From JAZKFT01 sp039925965 (GTDB taxonomy: Bacteria; Bacteroidota; Bacteroidia; Chitinophagales; Chitinophagaceae), in NCBI GenBank assembly GCA_039925965.1, contig JBDSXW010000027.1, positions 28,675 through 92,674 on the forward strand: 64,000 bases of DNA. Direction: 5' to 3'. The notes under the pieces were generated by a model that saw only the letters and a program-made list of their open reading frames with translations, was not told where the DNA came from and did no database searches. The translations under genes were made by a program, and so were the position numbers. This document shows positions 1 through 9,250 of this stretch, one piece after another (the stretch's first letter is position 1; each line of letters starts with the position of its first letter).

Positions 1-562
1 CCAGTTCCTTATCTACAAAAGTGGTTTTGCCGTACTCTACAATCCGCCCTACTTCTTTGCCATCTTTCATCAGGATACAGGTAGGCACATTCGTAATATT
101 AAATAATTTATGCAGGTTGCCTACCGTGGTTTTAGCGCGGTCTACCGTTACAAGTGTCAGCCGGTTGTCGGGAAATTTTGCAGCCTCCAGCAGTGATAAA
201 TATTTAGGCAATAGCTGGTGGGTGTCCTCGCACCAGGTGCCACCAAAGATGATCAGGCTGATCTGGTCAGCCTTGGCTGCAATGGCAGCAACCGCAGCAG
301 CGTTGGGTTTGGTAAGTTTTATATTTTCGGCGTACCAGGTAAAAGCCGGATCCTGGGTGATCTGTTCTTTTGATACAATGCCCCGAAGCATCTTGCTGCT
401 GTCGCGGTCTGCCATCACTTCAAACATTTTCAGCGGCGGCACTCCGACTGCGTTTTTTGATGGACTACAGGAAAACAATAGACTATTTGCGATGATCAAC
501 ACTAAAAACGTGGCAGGAAAACTACAATTGGCAATACGCAGTTTGCAATAAGATCGACTCAT
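1..562 (-). CDS. thioredoxin-like lipoprotein, 3' end outside window
   Basis: Partial gene read on the minus strand; its C-terminus lies left of base 1. The product starts MSRSYCKLRIANC, has a hydrophobic stretch and a lipobox (LLFSC), so it should be an exported lipoprotein. About 100 residues in it shows a thioredoxin-fold pattern: a beta strand ending in GGTWCEDTH, then a cis-Pro-like NVPTCI further on. The active-site area is WCED rather than CxxC, so a classic disulfide reductase role is uncertain; single-Cys thioredoxin-like proteins are common in Bacteroidota. Its ATG overlaps the TGA of the upstream MerR gene (ATGA), which suggests translational coupling. Family call is by pattern only. 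Confidence 0.7.
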   Translation of the reverse strand, partial: MSRSYCKLRIANCSFPATFLVLIIANSLLFSCSPSKNAVGVPPLKMFEVMADRDSSKMLRGIVSKEQITQDPAFTWYAENIKLTKPNAAAVAAIAAKADQISLIIFGGTWCEDTHQLLPKYLSLLEAAKFPDNRLTLVTVDRAKTTVGNLHKLFNITNVPTCILMKDGKEVGRIVEYGKTTFVDKEL

Positions 563-1284
563 AGGTTGGCTTTAAGTTCAGTAAGAAAGGAACGTAATTT
601 TTTTAATGACTGGATGGCGGCGAAAGTATCCGCCGCCTTTTCTTTGTGTTGATTGATGAACGACTTGGCGCCCTCGATGGTAAATTTACGGGAGCGGATC
701 AGGTAGTAAATAAGTTCAATATTTTTAATATCGATCGGGCGGAAATAGCGGTCGCCCTTTTTATTCTTTTTAGGCTTGAGGATATCGAACTCATTTTCCC
801 AGTGCCTTAACATGGACTGGTTTATATGAAACATTTCCGATACTGCCCCCATGGTATAGTATTGCTTTTGAAACAATTCTTCGTCCGGCGGAATTTTCAT
901 CGGCGCCGAAAAAGATTCGATACCATGCTCGCCGGTTTTAGGCTTGCCGCCTTTCTGATAATCGTCGTCGTTTCTTTCCACCGGTGTGGTGAGGTCGAAT
1001 TCCTTTTTCAGTTTGGCTTTGATGCGATCGATCAGGGCGGCACTGTCGTTGGCAGCCGTTCGTTTTTCTTCCTCCGGGCGCTTCAGCTGCTTCATTTTCA
1101 CCTTGATCTGGTCGTTCACCACCATTTCGGTACCCATCGGGTTGGTCATCACATTCCCCGCCTTTTTCTCCAGCTTTCTTTCAGTCACCTGCTCCACCAC
1201 ATTTTTGGATACCGGCTTTTCCTCCTTTGCCTTTTCGGGGCTGGGCGGATCGGTAACCGTTGCAAAAATGTCTATCTGCTGCAT
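559..1284 (-). CDS. MerR-family transcriptional regulator with long N-terminal extension
   Basis: 241-residue protein. The C-terminal half carries a MerR-type winged helix: a YTMGAVSEMFHINQSMLRHW segment around residues 142-161, then a basic wing with GDRYFRP and an IELIYYLI helix. The first ~135 residues are charged, low-complexity and rich in Lys/Glu, with no recognised domain; there is no obvious effector-binding domain after the HTH. Proteins of this shape are common in Bacteroidota near alaS and an M23 peptidase, as here. The stop codon overlaps the start of the downstream thioredoxin-like gene, so the two are probably co-transcribed. Ligand unknown. Confidence 0.8.
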   Translation of the reverse strand: MQQIDIFATVTDPPSPEKAKEEKPVSKNVVEQVTERKLEKKAGNVMTNPMGTEMVVNDQIKVKMKQLKRPEEEKRTAANDSAALIDRIKAKLKKEFDLTTPVERNDDDYQKGGKPKTGEHGIESFSAPMKIPPDEELFQKQYYTMGAVSEMFHINQSMLRHWENEFDILKPKKNKKGDRYFRPIDIKNIELIYYLIRSRKFTIEGAKSFINQHKEKAADTFAAIQSLKKLRSFLTELKANL

Positions 1285-1473
1285 GTTGTAAAAGTAGGGA
1301 ATGATGAGAATACTCGTCGGCTAAAGCCCACGGAAATGGATGGAAATGGAAAAGACCCAAAGATCACTGCATGGAATTGAAAAATAACGGGCGGGTTGTG
1401 AGGTCGTGATGGCTGAATTCCCCTCGTTAGGCATCCATTCCCGTTGCCTTCAGCCAACGCAACCGGACTCTTA

Positions 1474-2445
1474 TTAATCAAAACTCTGCGTACTCGTAGC
1501 CGCCAGCTTCAACAGCCGGTCAAATTGTTCGGGCGTAATATCATTATAGAAATAATAGATGGGGTCTACCGGCGTTCCGTTTTTATGCACTTCGTAGTGG
1601 CAGTGAGGGCCCGTGCTTTTACCGGTGCTGCCTACCCAGCCGATCATTTCACCGCGCTTTACTTTTTGCCCGGCATGGGCTTTTATGCGTACCATATGTC
1701 CATACAAGGTTTCGTAGCCGTACCCGTGATCAATCACTACGTGGTTGCCAAAACCGGTACTTCCGATGTCGGCACTTTCAACTGTGCCGTCGGCAGTGGC
1801 GTAGATCGGGGTGCCCTGCGGGGCCGTAAAATCGAGGCCACTATGCATTTTTGTGACTTTATAAATGGGGTCGGTACGATAGCCAAACCCACTTGCGATA
1901 CGCGTAAGATCCTTGTTGCTTACCGGTTGTATCGCAGGGATAGCAGCAAGTAGCAGCGCCTTATTGGCCACCATTTTTTCTATGTCATCAAAGGATTTGG
2001 TTTGATTATCCAACCGGTTATATAGCGTTTGCATGCTGGTTGAAATACTTTGCACCAGTTGGTTCTCGTTCATCCGGCTCACTTTGGTAAGCTCGGCAAT
2101 GCGTTCTACTCCTTTTACCCGGGCGCTATCAGGCAAAGGTGCTGCTTCAAAAATGTTACGATACACGGTGTTGTCGTGTTTCTCTACTGCGTCCAGCCGC
2201 TGGTCTATTTCTACGAGTTGCTGCTGTAAAATTTTTAGTTGGTAATTGAGTTGGGTGTTCTCGTCCTTTAGGTTGCGTTCGCTGTTACTGGGAAAATACC
2301 GCTGGCCTATCAACACGATGATCACCGAACTCACCAGCGCCGCCGCTATAAACCCAAATACCCGCAACAGCTTGACCCGTAGCGGCGTCTCCAGCTTTTC
2401 GTAGCGGAGTGTATGGGTGTTATAGAAGTATTTTACTTTCTTCAA
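1474..2445 (-). CDS. M23-family metallopeptidase (LytM-type), membrane anchored
   Basis: 323 residues. One N-terminal membrane segment (about residues 29-48, ending in VIIVLIG) is followed by a coiled-coil-like region and a C-terminal M23 domain. The zinc ligands are visible in HSGLDF and in HCHYEVH, spaced as usual for LytM/NlpD peptidases, so catalytic activity is likely rather than an EnvC-like degenerate form. Expected role: periplasmic cleavage of peptidoglycan cross-links. It lies between alaS (divergent) and the MerR gene; that neighbourhood recurs in Bacteroidota. The start ATG at 2445 gives a good short cytoplasmic tail before the membrane segment. Confidence 0.9.
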   Translation of the reverse strand: MKKVKYFYNTHTLRYEKLETPLRVKLLRVFGFIAAALVSSVIIVLIGQRYFPSNSERNLKDENTQLNYQLKILQQQLVEIDQRLDAVEKHDNTVYRNIFEAAPLPDSARVKGVERIAELTKVSRMNENQLVQSISTSMQTLYNRLDNQTKSFDDIEKMVANKALLLAAIPAIQPVSNKDLTRIASGFGYRTDPIYKVTKMHSGLDFTAPQGTPIYATADGTVESADIGSTGFGNHVVIDHGYGYETLYGHMVRIKAHAGQKVKRGEMIGWVGSTGKSTGPHCHYEVHKNGTPVDPIYYFYNDITPEQFDRLLKLAATSTQSFD

Positions 2446-2513
2446 AAGAAGGTTTTATCAAAGGATGGCAGATCAGGATATTGCAGTGTGCTAAAAGTGG
2501 TTGGTTCTTCTTT

Positions 2514-2897
2514 TTACCAAACAAGGTTTATTCCATAGGCTTCAAACTGTCCGTCTTTTGAAATAAGGGACAAGTTGTTATTGATACTTTGGCTGATGAT
2601 GATTCTGTCGAAAGGATCTTTGTGATGAAAAGGCAAATGCAAAAGTTGAGCAGTATCGTTGAAAGAGATAGGTAACGTATTAAAATCATTATCATGCAGT
2701 TGTTGCTACACCGCTAAAAAAGGCGTTTTTAAATCGAGTTTTCCAAGACTTACTTTGATAGCTATTTCCCATAGGCTGGCTATGCTCACATAATTGACAG
2801 CCCCTTCTTGCTCAATGGCGCTCCTGGCTTTTTCAGAAAGTTGTGTGTCTCCATTAATAAACCAGATTAAGGCATGCGTATCAAGCAGGTTTCTCAT
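2514..2897 (-). pseudogene. PIN-domain toxin (VapC type) with in-frame amber codon
   Basis: The reading frame starts MRNLLDTHALIWFING and keeps the PIN signature: LDTHALIW (first Asp), SLWEIAIK (Glu), and downstream DPFDRIIISQS (acidic pair), ending GINLVW before a TAA at 2514. It is interrupted by a TAG at 2706-2708, after residue 63; the frame before and after the stop is the same, so this is a nonsense change rather than a frameshift. Without the stop the protein would be about 127 residues, the normal length for this family. The start codon overlaps the stop of the antitoxin (ATGA). Either the toxin is inactivated or the base is a sequencing error. Confidence 0.85.
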
Positions 2898-3112
2898 TTT
2901 TCCATATATTCTTTAAAGGCATCCAGTGGTTCATCAAAGCCTTTGTGCATTATAAACATGCCTTTCCCGCTTCCAAATTTTGGCTTGGGTTCTATTTCTG
3001 TCTTTTGTTCCCTGGTAGCTTTTGAAATAAGAAAATCAATAAAATCCAACACCTCCGACTTCATATGCTCCGGTAATACTTCTAACCTGTTAACAAAAAT
3101 TGCATTATCCAT
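2894..3112 (-). CDS. antitoxin, DUF2281-like, partner of PIN toxin
   Basis: 72 residues. The N-terminal part (LPEHMKSEVLDFIDFLISK) forms the helix seen in DUF2281-type antitoxins, and the C-terminal part has the typical GSGKGMFIMHKGFDEPLDAF segment that docks on the toxin. It is translationally coupled (ATGA) to the broken PIN gene. Known antitoxins of this class bind and neutralise the PIN ribonuclease and autoregulate the promoter. This copy appears intact while its toxin does not. Confidence 0.85.
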   Translation of the reverse strand: MDNAIFVNRLEVLPEHMKSEVLDFIDFLISKATREQKTEIEPKPKFGSGKGMFIMHKGFDEPLDAFKEYMEK

Positions 3113-3241
3113 TGTAAAGTTTTCTGTCTTTCAAATGTAACAAAAGTTACCCGTGATCATTTTCTGCTTTCCGGCTATACCCGTCCCACCGCCTTGGTTC
3201 GCGTCCTCACGGACCAACAGCAGGAACCAACAGAGAATCTT

Positions 3242-3249
3242 TACATTTG
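3242..3249 (+). promoter_or_regulatory. -7 box of alaS promoter (TACATTTG)
   Basis: Exact match to the Bacteroidota -7 consensus TAnnTTTG. No convincing -33 TTTG was found at the normal distance. Because this box overlaps the ORF start at 3247, the true alaS start must lie downstream, which supports the ATG at 3328. Confidence 0.55.
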
Positions 3250-3327
3250 CCCTCGCTTAAAAATCGGGCCGTCAAATATAGCTGCCTTTTTTTCGCAATC
3301 ATAATTTTAGAAACACGTTTCCATAGC

Positions 3328-5937
3328 ATGATCACTTCAGCCGAAATACGTCAGACCTTCCTCGACTTTTTTAAATCAAAAGGCCATACCATCGTGCCCA
3401 GCGCACCCATCGTGATTAAGAACGATCCGACCCTGCTGTTCACCAACGCCGGTATGAACCAGTTCAAGGATTATTTCCTGGGCAATAAACCAGCGCCATG
3501 GCCACGTGCAGCCGATACGCAAAAATGCCTGCGGGTAAGCGGCAAACACAACGACCTGGAAGAAGTGGGCGTAGACACCTACCACCATACCATGTTCGAG
3601 ATGCTGGGCAACTGGAGCTTTGGTGACTATTTTAAAACCGATGCTATCGCCTGGAGCTGGGAATTGCTGACGGAAGTGTTTGGCATTTCTAAAGACCGGC
3701 TCTATGTAACCATCTTCGAAGGCGATGCTAAAGAGGACCTGGCAAAAGACGAAGAAGCCTTTACTGAATGGAAAAAATGGATTGCCGAAGACCGCATTCT
3801 GCTGGGTAATAAAAAAGACAATTTCTGGGAAATGGGCGACACCGGCCCCTGCGGTCCCTGTAGCGAAATACATGTGGATTGCCGAACGGATGCTGAGCGC
3901 CAGTTGGTAGATGGAAGCACATTGGTTAACAATGACCATCCACAGGTAATCGAGATCTGGAACAATGTGTTTATGCAGTTTAACCGCCTGAAAGATGGTA
4001 GCCTTCAACCCTTACCTGCGCAGCACGTGGACACGGGTATGGGCTTTGAAAGACTGGTTAGAGTTATCCAGGGCAAAACGAGCAACTACGATACCGATGT
4101 ATTCACCGGCACTATTTCCGAAGTAGAAAAACTAAGCGGCAAAACATACGATTACAGTAATAGCAAGCAAGCGGTTGCTTTTCGCGTGATCGCCGACCAT
4201 ATCAGGGCTATCTGCTTTTGTATTGCTGATGGACAATTGCCATCCAATACCGGCGCAGGTTATGTCATCCGCCGCATCCTCCGCCGGGCGGTTCGGTATG
4301 CCTATTCGTATTTAGATTCAAAGGATGCGATACTTTGTAAACTGGTACCGACTCTTGCAAGCCAATTCAGTCATGTATTCTCCGAACTACAACACCAATC
4401 CGACTTTGTGGGAAAAGTGATAAAAGAAGAAGAAGAATCTTTTTTACGCACCTTGGACAAAGGGCTAAAACGCATGGATGAAGCTTTGGCGAATGCTAAA
4501 GAAAGTGTTATTGATGGGGAGGAAGCGTTTAAAATGTACGATACCTATGGCTTTCCCATTGACTTAACCCGGTTAATCGCAAGCGAAAAAAATCTGAAAG
4601 TAGACGAAGCAGGATTTGAAAAATTCATGAAACTGCAAAAGGAAACTGCTACCGCTGCAACAAAGATCGATGCCGGAGACTGGGTCGTTTTTGACGAAGA
4701 TGCCATGAACCTGTTTGTTGGTTACGATAGTACAGAAACCCAAACCAAACTTGTGAAGTTCCGCAAGGTCATCGCCAAGGGCCAGGAAGGCTACCAACTG
4801 GTTTTGGAGACCACGCCTTTCTATGCCGAAAGCGGCGGCCAGGTTGGCGATACCGGGAAGTTGATCTTTGGTGATGAAGAACTGATCATCACTAACACCA
4901 AAAAAGATAATGATCTCATTATTCATTTCACAGAGAAATTGCCGGGTAATCCGGAAGGCAAAGTATTCGCTAAAGTGGACCTGGGTAAAAGACAATTTAC
5001 CTCGGTGCACCATAGCGCCACGCACCTGCTGCACGCTGCCCTTCGAAGCGTGTTGGGTACCCACGTGGCGCAAAAAGGTAGCTTGGTTAACGCTGAACAC
5101 CTGCGTTTCGACTTCAGTCATTTTGCCAAAGTGAGCGAGGAAGAAATAGTGGCCATTGAGAAAATGGTCAATGAAAAAATACGTCAGAATATACCTGTTA
5201 TCATCAATGAGCTACCCAAGGAGGAAGCGCTGAAACTCGGTGCCATGGCTTTGTTTGGTGAAAAATATGGCGATATGGTACGGGTTGTAGTCATGGATCC
5301 CAGCTATAGTGTTGAGCTTTGCGGCGGTACCCATGTGGGAACTACCGGCGAATTAGGGCTATTCAAAATCAAACACGAAACTGCTGTGGCAGCAGGCGTA
5401 CGTCGCATAGAAGCAGTAGCCGGGCATGCCGCAGAATTATATGTAAATGCTCAGCTATACGAACTACATGCCGCCAAACTTTTGCTCAAAAATCCGAAGG
5501 AATTTGCCAAAAGCATCGAACAGTTACAGCAGGAAAACAATGATCTTAAAAAACAATTTGAGCGCCTCGAAGCCAGGCAACTGGTAGGTATCCGCAAAGA
5601 GCTGCTGGGGAAAATATTCATCTCCAATGGTGCCGCGTTTATCGGTGATATTATAGAAGTAAGTAATGCTGATGCCCTGAAGAAAATCTGTACTGATCTC
5701 AAAAACGAACTCACCGCGCCTTATGCCGTAGTGCTCTGTGCCAATATCGGTGGCAAGGCCAGCGTAGCCGTGATGTATGATGAAGCCAGTACCCTCGACG
5801 CCGGCAAAACCATTAAGGAACATATTGCCCCGCTGATCAAAGGCGGCGGTGGCGGCAGCAAATCTTTAGCCACAGCTGGCGGCCAGGATACCAGCAACCT
5901 GGAAGCAGTTATTGAAAAGGTGAAGGGGTTATTATAG
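3328..5937 (+). CDS. alaS: alanine--tRNA ligase
   Basis: 869 residues from the ATG at 3328, close to the usual ~875. Attaches alanine to tRNA-Ala in the cytoplasm and edits Ser/Gly mischarging. The class II catalytic core (MITSAEIRQTFLDFF..., GMNQFKDYFLG, HVDTGMGFERL), the editing domain with HHSATHLLHAALR and the CGGTHV zinc/editing motif, and the glycine-rich C-Ala domain (GGGGGSKSLATAGG) are all present in order. The reading frame extends 27 codons upstream to 3247 but that part overlaps the -7 box and does not resemble AlaS. It is divergent from the toxin-antitoxin pair. Confidence 0.98.
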   Translation: MITSAEIRQTFLDFFKSKGHTIVPSAPIVIKNDPTLLFTNAGMNQFKDYFLGNKPAPWPRAADTQKCLRVSGKHNDLEEVGVDTYHHTMFEMLGNWSFGDYFKTDAIAWSWELLTEVFGISKDRLYVTIFEGDAKEDLAKDEEAFTEWKKWIAEDRILLGNKKDNFWEMGDTGPCGPCSEIHVDCRTDAERQLVDGSTLVNNDHPQVIEIWNNVFMQFNRLKDGSLQPLPAQHVDTGMGFERLVRVIQGKTSNYDTDVFTGTISEVEKLSGKTYDYSNSKQAVAFRVIADHIRAICFCIADGQLPSNTGAGYVIRRILRRAVRYAYSYLDSKDAILCKLVPTLASQFSHVFSELQHQSDFVGKVIKEEEESFLRTLDKGLKRMDEALANAKESVIDGEEAFKMYDTYGFPIDLTRLIASEKNLKVDEAGFEKFMKLQKETATAATKIDAGDWVVFDEDAMNLFVGYDSTETQTKLVKFRKVIAKGQEGYQLVLETTPFYAESGGQVGDTGKLIFGDEELIITNTKKDNDLIIHFTEKLPGNPEGKVFAKVDLGKRQFTSVHHSATHLLHAALRSVLGTHVAQKGSLVNAEHLRFDFSHFAKVSEEEIVAIEKMVNEKIRQNIPVIINELPKEEALKLGAMALFGEKYGDMVRVVVMDPSYSVELCGGTHVGTTGELGLFKIKHETAVAAGVRRIEAVAGHAAELYVNAQLYELHAAKLLLKNPKEFAKSIEQLQQENNDLKKQFERLEARQLVGIRKELLGKIFISNGAAFIGDIIEVSNADALKKICTDLKNELTAPYAVVLCANIGGKASVAVMYDEASTLDAGKTIKEHIAPLIKGGGGGSKSLATAGGQDTSNLEAVIEKVKGLL

Positions 5938-6086
5938 AGCAAGAACAATCTTGTTAGCAATTCGTGTTTTGCGGGCTAAAAATTATTGATTTGGCCTCGT
6001 GAATGACTCGTGGTGGACGATGCCCCGGAGTAAATTGTAAGGTATCGTTTTAATTGCAATACGAATGGCTAAGACTGTTTGTATCC

Positions 6087-6327
6087 GGCCTGAAAGGCCA
6101 CAACAAATTAGCCCGGGGCATCGCCCTGGGAAATAAAAATCATAACATCAATCCCTGCCCTGAAGGGGCGGAACCAAAAGCCAAATCAATCAGGACAAAA
6201 ATTCCATCAAGGTTTATTGAACTCCTTTGTAAATGATTCTTGTTTTGCCCATACAGGGTGCCTGCAATACAAATGGTGATAAACGTATGGCTTTGCTATA
6301 CGCTAATTTGCTCTGTCCCTTCAGGAC
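6087..6327. repeat. cluster of short hairpin (REP-like) sequences
   Basis: The 657-base gap between alaS and the GH29 gene contains no credible gene. It holds four small GC-rich hairpins: GGCC/GGCC at 6087-6099, CCCGGGGC/GCCCTGGG at 6112-6130 (one wobble), GCCC/GGGC at 6157-6169 and GTCC/GGAC at 6315-6327. Three share a CCTGAA(A/G)GG or CCTTCAGG core. A 60-codon plus-strand frame crosses them but reads like a translation of repeats. They are probably extragenic palindromes; whether they are dispersed in the genome cannot be tested here. Confidence 0.5.
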
Positions 6328-6594
6328 GGTTGAAACAATGATGTTCAAAAATGTAAAGCGATCATCTACAAAAAACAGTGCAGGATTTATTGTGCAACAG
6401 GCAACGTAATCCCTGTGCTTACCAATACCGTACCGCCGCGTTTTTCGGTAGAACTTTTAGTCGTTTGGTAAGAGCGAATCACTACGTGATACTCAAATGA
6501 CGGGAAATGAATGCTGGTATTTTTTTGCTATTCTTGCTATCCAATGAATGGCGGTGCTTTTGGTTCTTCCTTATTCCATATAAAAACTCCATCT

Positions 6595-7986
6595 ATGTAT
6601 CGATCTACCTGTAACCGTTTTTGTATTTTAAGCCTACTAATGCTGAGCACCGTACTGGCAATGCCGCCCCTCCAGGCACAAAAAAAACACATAGGCACCG
6701 AGACTGCCGCCGAAAAAACCAAACGCATGGAGTGGTGGACCAATGGCCGCTTTGGCATGTTTATTCACTGGGGCTTATATGCCTTGCCGGCCCGCCACGA
6801 ATGGGTGAAAAACTATGAATGGCTTACCAATGAGCAGTACCAGAAATACTTCGACAATTTTGACCCCGACCAATACGATCCGGTTGCCTGGGCCAAAAAA
6901 GCCAAAGCAGCCGGCATGAAATACGCCGTGCTTACCACGAAACACCACGAAGGATTTTGCCTGTTTGATAGCAAATACACCGACTATAAAGCCACCAATA
7001 CCAAAGCAGGTCGCGACCTCGTGCGGGAATACGTAAACGCATTCAGGGCTGAAGGCATCAAGGTTGGATTTTATTATTCCCTGCTCGACTGGCACCACCC
7101 GGATTATACCATAGATGCCCATCACCCGCTTCGGCCAAAAGATAAAAAAGATTCAGCCGCTTACGACCGTTTGAACCAGGGCCGTGATATGCCAAAATAC
7201 CGTACTTATCTTAACAACCAGGTCGCAGAACTACTCACGAATTATGGTAAGATCGATATCCTCTGGCTTGATTTTTCTTTTGCCAGAGATGGAAAAATTG
7301 GAAAGAATAAAGATGATTGGGGCTCCGTTGAACTCCTTAAAATGATCCGGAAATTACAGCCCGGCATCATCGTCGACAACCGGCTGGATCTTTCGGAATA
7401 TGAAGACGGGCAAGATTTTGAAACCCCCGAACAGGTGGGCACCAGTGAGCTGGCCAAATACAAAGGCAAAACCTGGGAAACCTGCCAAACCTTCTCTGGC
7501 TCCTGGGGCTACTACCGGGATGAAACCAGCTGGAAATCGCACCGGCAATTGCTGGACCTCCTGATCTCTTCGGTAAGCAACGGTGGCAATCTGATCCTGA
7601 ATGTTCGCCCCACGGCCCGCGGCATGTTTGACTACCGTGCCAATACCGCTTTGGATAGCATCGCATACTGGATGAGCGCCAATAACAAAGCCATTTACAA
7701 CTGTACGTTTGCCCCTGAAATATACAAGACCCCGGCAAGCGATCTTACCAAAACCAGCTATAACCCGGTTACAAAAAGACTTTACATTTTCCTCTACGAA
7801 TACCCATCGTCAGGCAGGTTGATATTACCAGGCTATTCCGGCAAGGTAAAATATGCGCAGTTCCTCCACGATCAGTCGGAGCTGCAATACAAGGAAACCA
7901 CAGATGAGCCGGGCGACCTGATCCTGAATTTACCGAAACAAAAGCCGCCTTATAATATCCCTGTAGTGGAACTGGTACTGGAATAA
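6595..7986 (+). CDS. GH29 alpha-L-fucosidase, secreted
   Basis: 463 residues from ATG 6595. The first ~28 residues (MYRSTCNRFCILSLLMLS... ending LQAQ) are a signal peptide; the frame is open another 28 codons upstream but those add nothing conserved. GH29 hallmarks: WWTNGRFGMFIHWG near the N-terminus, TKHHEGFCLF, FYYSLLDWHHPDY, and LWLDFSF, whose Asp is the expected nucleophile. C-terminal part is a beta-sandwich-like region. It hydrolyses terminal alpha-L-fucose from glycans in the periplasm or outside. It stands alone, without a SusC/SusD pair. Confidence 0.93.
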   Translation: MYRSTCNRFCILSLLMLSTVLAMPPLQAQKKHIGTETAAEKTKRMEWWTNGRFGMFIHWGLYALPARHEWVKNYEWLTNEQYQKYFDNFDPDQYDPVAWAKKAKAAGMKYAVLTTKHHEGFCLFDSKYTDYKATNTKAGRDLVREYVNAFRAEGIKVGFYYSLLDWHHPDYTIDAHHPLRPKDKKDSAAYDRLNQGRDMPKYRTYLNNQVAELLTNYGKIDILWLDFSFARDGKIGKNKDDWGSVELLKMIRKLQPGIIVDNRLDLSEYEDGQDFETPEQVGTSELAKYKGKTWETCQTFSGSWGYYRDETSWKSHRQLLDLLISSVSNGGNLILNVRPTARGMFDYRANTALDSIAYWMSANNKAIYNCTFAPEIYKTPASDLTKTSYNPVTKRLYIFLYEYPSSGRLILPGYSGKVKYAQFLHDQSELQYKETTDEPGDLILNLPKQKPPYNIPVVELVLE

Positions 7987-8058
7987 CAAGAACCATAGCA
8001 AGTGGCAGCCAGGGCACAAAACCTCCTTGAGAAGCCAGTTCTAAATAAATCCTTAAAC

Positions 8059-8103
8059 ATCTACGAAATATTTCGCAGATAGATATTTTTCCCATTACCT
8101 TTG
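8059..8103 (+). promoter_or_regulatory. promoter with inverted-repeat operator for PDZ protein
   Basis: TACCTTTG at 8096-8103 fits the TAnnTTTG -7 box. A 22-bp inverted repeat with 11-bp arms and a single mismatch (8059-8080, core CGAAATATTTCG) covers the place where the -33 element would sit, so a repressor bound there would block transcription. The palindrome type is reminiscent of BlaI/MecI-like operators, but no such repressor gene is in the window. Confidence 0.55.
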
Positions 8104-8125
8104 GCCCAACAAAAAATTATAGACC

Positions 8126-9199
8126 ATGAAAAAACAGCTGTATAGTTTATTGGCCGTAGCCATGCTGGCAGGCATTACCGTCCATGCACAGGATGACAAG
8201 AAAGCGCCCAAAGCAAAAATTGAAAAGAAGGAAGTTACCATCAACACCGAAACAACAGATGATGGCGATGGAAAGAAAAAGATCGTGATCAACAAATCAA
8301 AAAACGGTAAGGAAGAAAAAATGGTGATCGTGGTGGACGGCGACAAAGTAACCATCAATGGAAAGCCGGCAAAGGATTATAAGGGTCAGATGCATATGTT
8401 TGAGGATGGTGATTTTGACGGCGGTTTCAACGGAGATTTCAATATGCACTTTTCTCCGCAGGCGATGGCGAAAGGGCGCGATATGATTCGTAGCTTTAGC
8501 CGCAGCCATAGCAATAAAGCCATGTTGGGTGTGAGTACTGATAAAACAGACAAGGGTGCTAAAGTAACGGAAGTGGTAAAGGAAAGCGCTGCTGAAAAAG
8601 CCGGTATTAAAGAAGGCGACATAATCATTAGCGTCAATTCCGACAAGATCACCGAAGAAAACGGCCTGGTGAAACTGATCGGTAAATACAAACCCGAAGA
8701 CGTGGTGGATGTAACCGTATTACGTGATGGTAGTGAGAAAAAGATCAGCACCAAACTAGGTAAAAACGACAGCCCGATGGCCATGACCTGGAATTCGAAT
8801 GATAACGACAATGATCTTTTCCGGATGTCGCCCATGCCAAGGATTGCTGAAATTCCAAGAACGCCAAGGGCTTTCAATTTTAATGGGGACAACTGGCCAA
8901 TGCTGGGTCTGCGGAGCGATAGACCCAAATACGGTTTTAGCATCGCCGACAATGAAGATGGCGATGGTGTAAAAATTACGAGTGTCAAAGATGAAAGCGT
9001 TGCCGCCAAAGCCGGATTAAAAGAAGGCGACCTGGTAACAGAAGTCAATGGCAGCGTGATAAAAAACACAGACGAACTGAAAAAACAACTGGTCGAAATG
9101 AAAGACAAAAATGAAGTGTCTATGAAAGTGCTGCGTAATGGAAGCAGCCAGACGATCAGCGTAAAAGTGCCAAAAAAAATTAAGACGGCTGACTTGTAA
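8126..9199 (+). CDS. secreted protein with two PDZ domains
   Basis: 357 residues. Signal peptide MKKQLYSLLAVAMLAGITVHA, then a Lys/Asp-rich region, then two PDZ domains: the first around residues 130-215 (KAMLGVSTD... AEKAGIKEGDIIISVN), the second around 250-350 (PKYGFSIAD... AAKAGLKEGDLVTEVNG). No protease domain is attached, so it is not a DegP/HtrA enzyme; a peptide-binding or scaffold role in the periplasm is likely. The segment VDGDKVTINGKPAKDY resembles motifs seen in Bacteroidota M56/BlaR1-linked proteins, in line with the palindromic operator upstream. Confidence 0.8.
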   Translation: MKKQLYSLLAVAMLAGITVHAQDDKKAPKAKIEKKEVTINTETTDDGDGKKKIVINKSKNGKEEKMVIVVDGDKVTINGKPAKDYKGQMHMFEDGDFDGGFNGDFNMHFSPQAMAKGRDMIRSFSRSHSNKAMLGVSTDKTDKGAKVTEVVKESAAEKAGIKEGDIIISVNSDKITEENGLVKLIGKYKPEDVVDVTVLRDGSEKKISTKLGKNDSPMAMTWNSNDNDNDLFRMSPMPRIAEIPRTPRAFNFNGDNWPMLGLRSDRPKYGFSIADNEDGDGVKITSVKDESVAAKAGLKEGDLVTEVNGSVIKNTDELKKQLVEMKDKNEVSMKVLRNGSSQTISVKVPKKIKTADL

Positions 9200-9218
9200 C
9201 CCAAGCCTCCATTCAAAT

Positions 9219-9250
9219 AAAAACTCCGTGGGATAACCGATGGAGTTTTT
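9219..9250 (+). terminator. intrinsic terminator after PDZ gene
   Basis: AAAAACTCC (9219-9227) pairs perfectly with GGAGTTTTT (9242-9250), with a 14-nt loop and a T run, 20 bases after the PDZ stop codon. Confidence 0.85.

Noticed and set aside
3247..3327. Upstream extension of alaS
   Set aside because: It overlaps the -7 promoter box and does not match the AlaS N-terminus; ATG 3328 fits.
6054..6236. 60-codon frame after alaS
   Set aside because: It reads through hairpin repeats; the translation follows the repeat and not a protein family.
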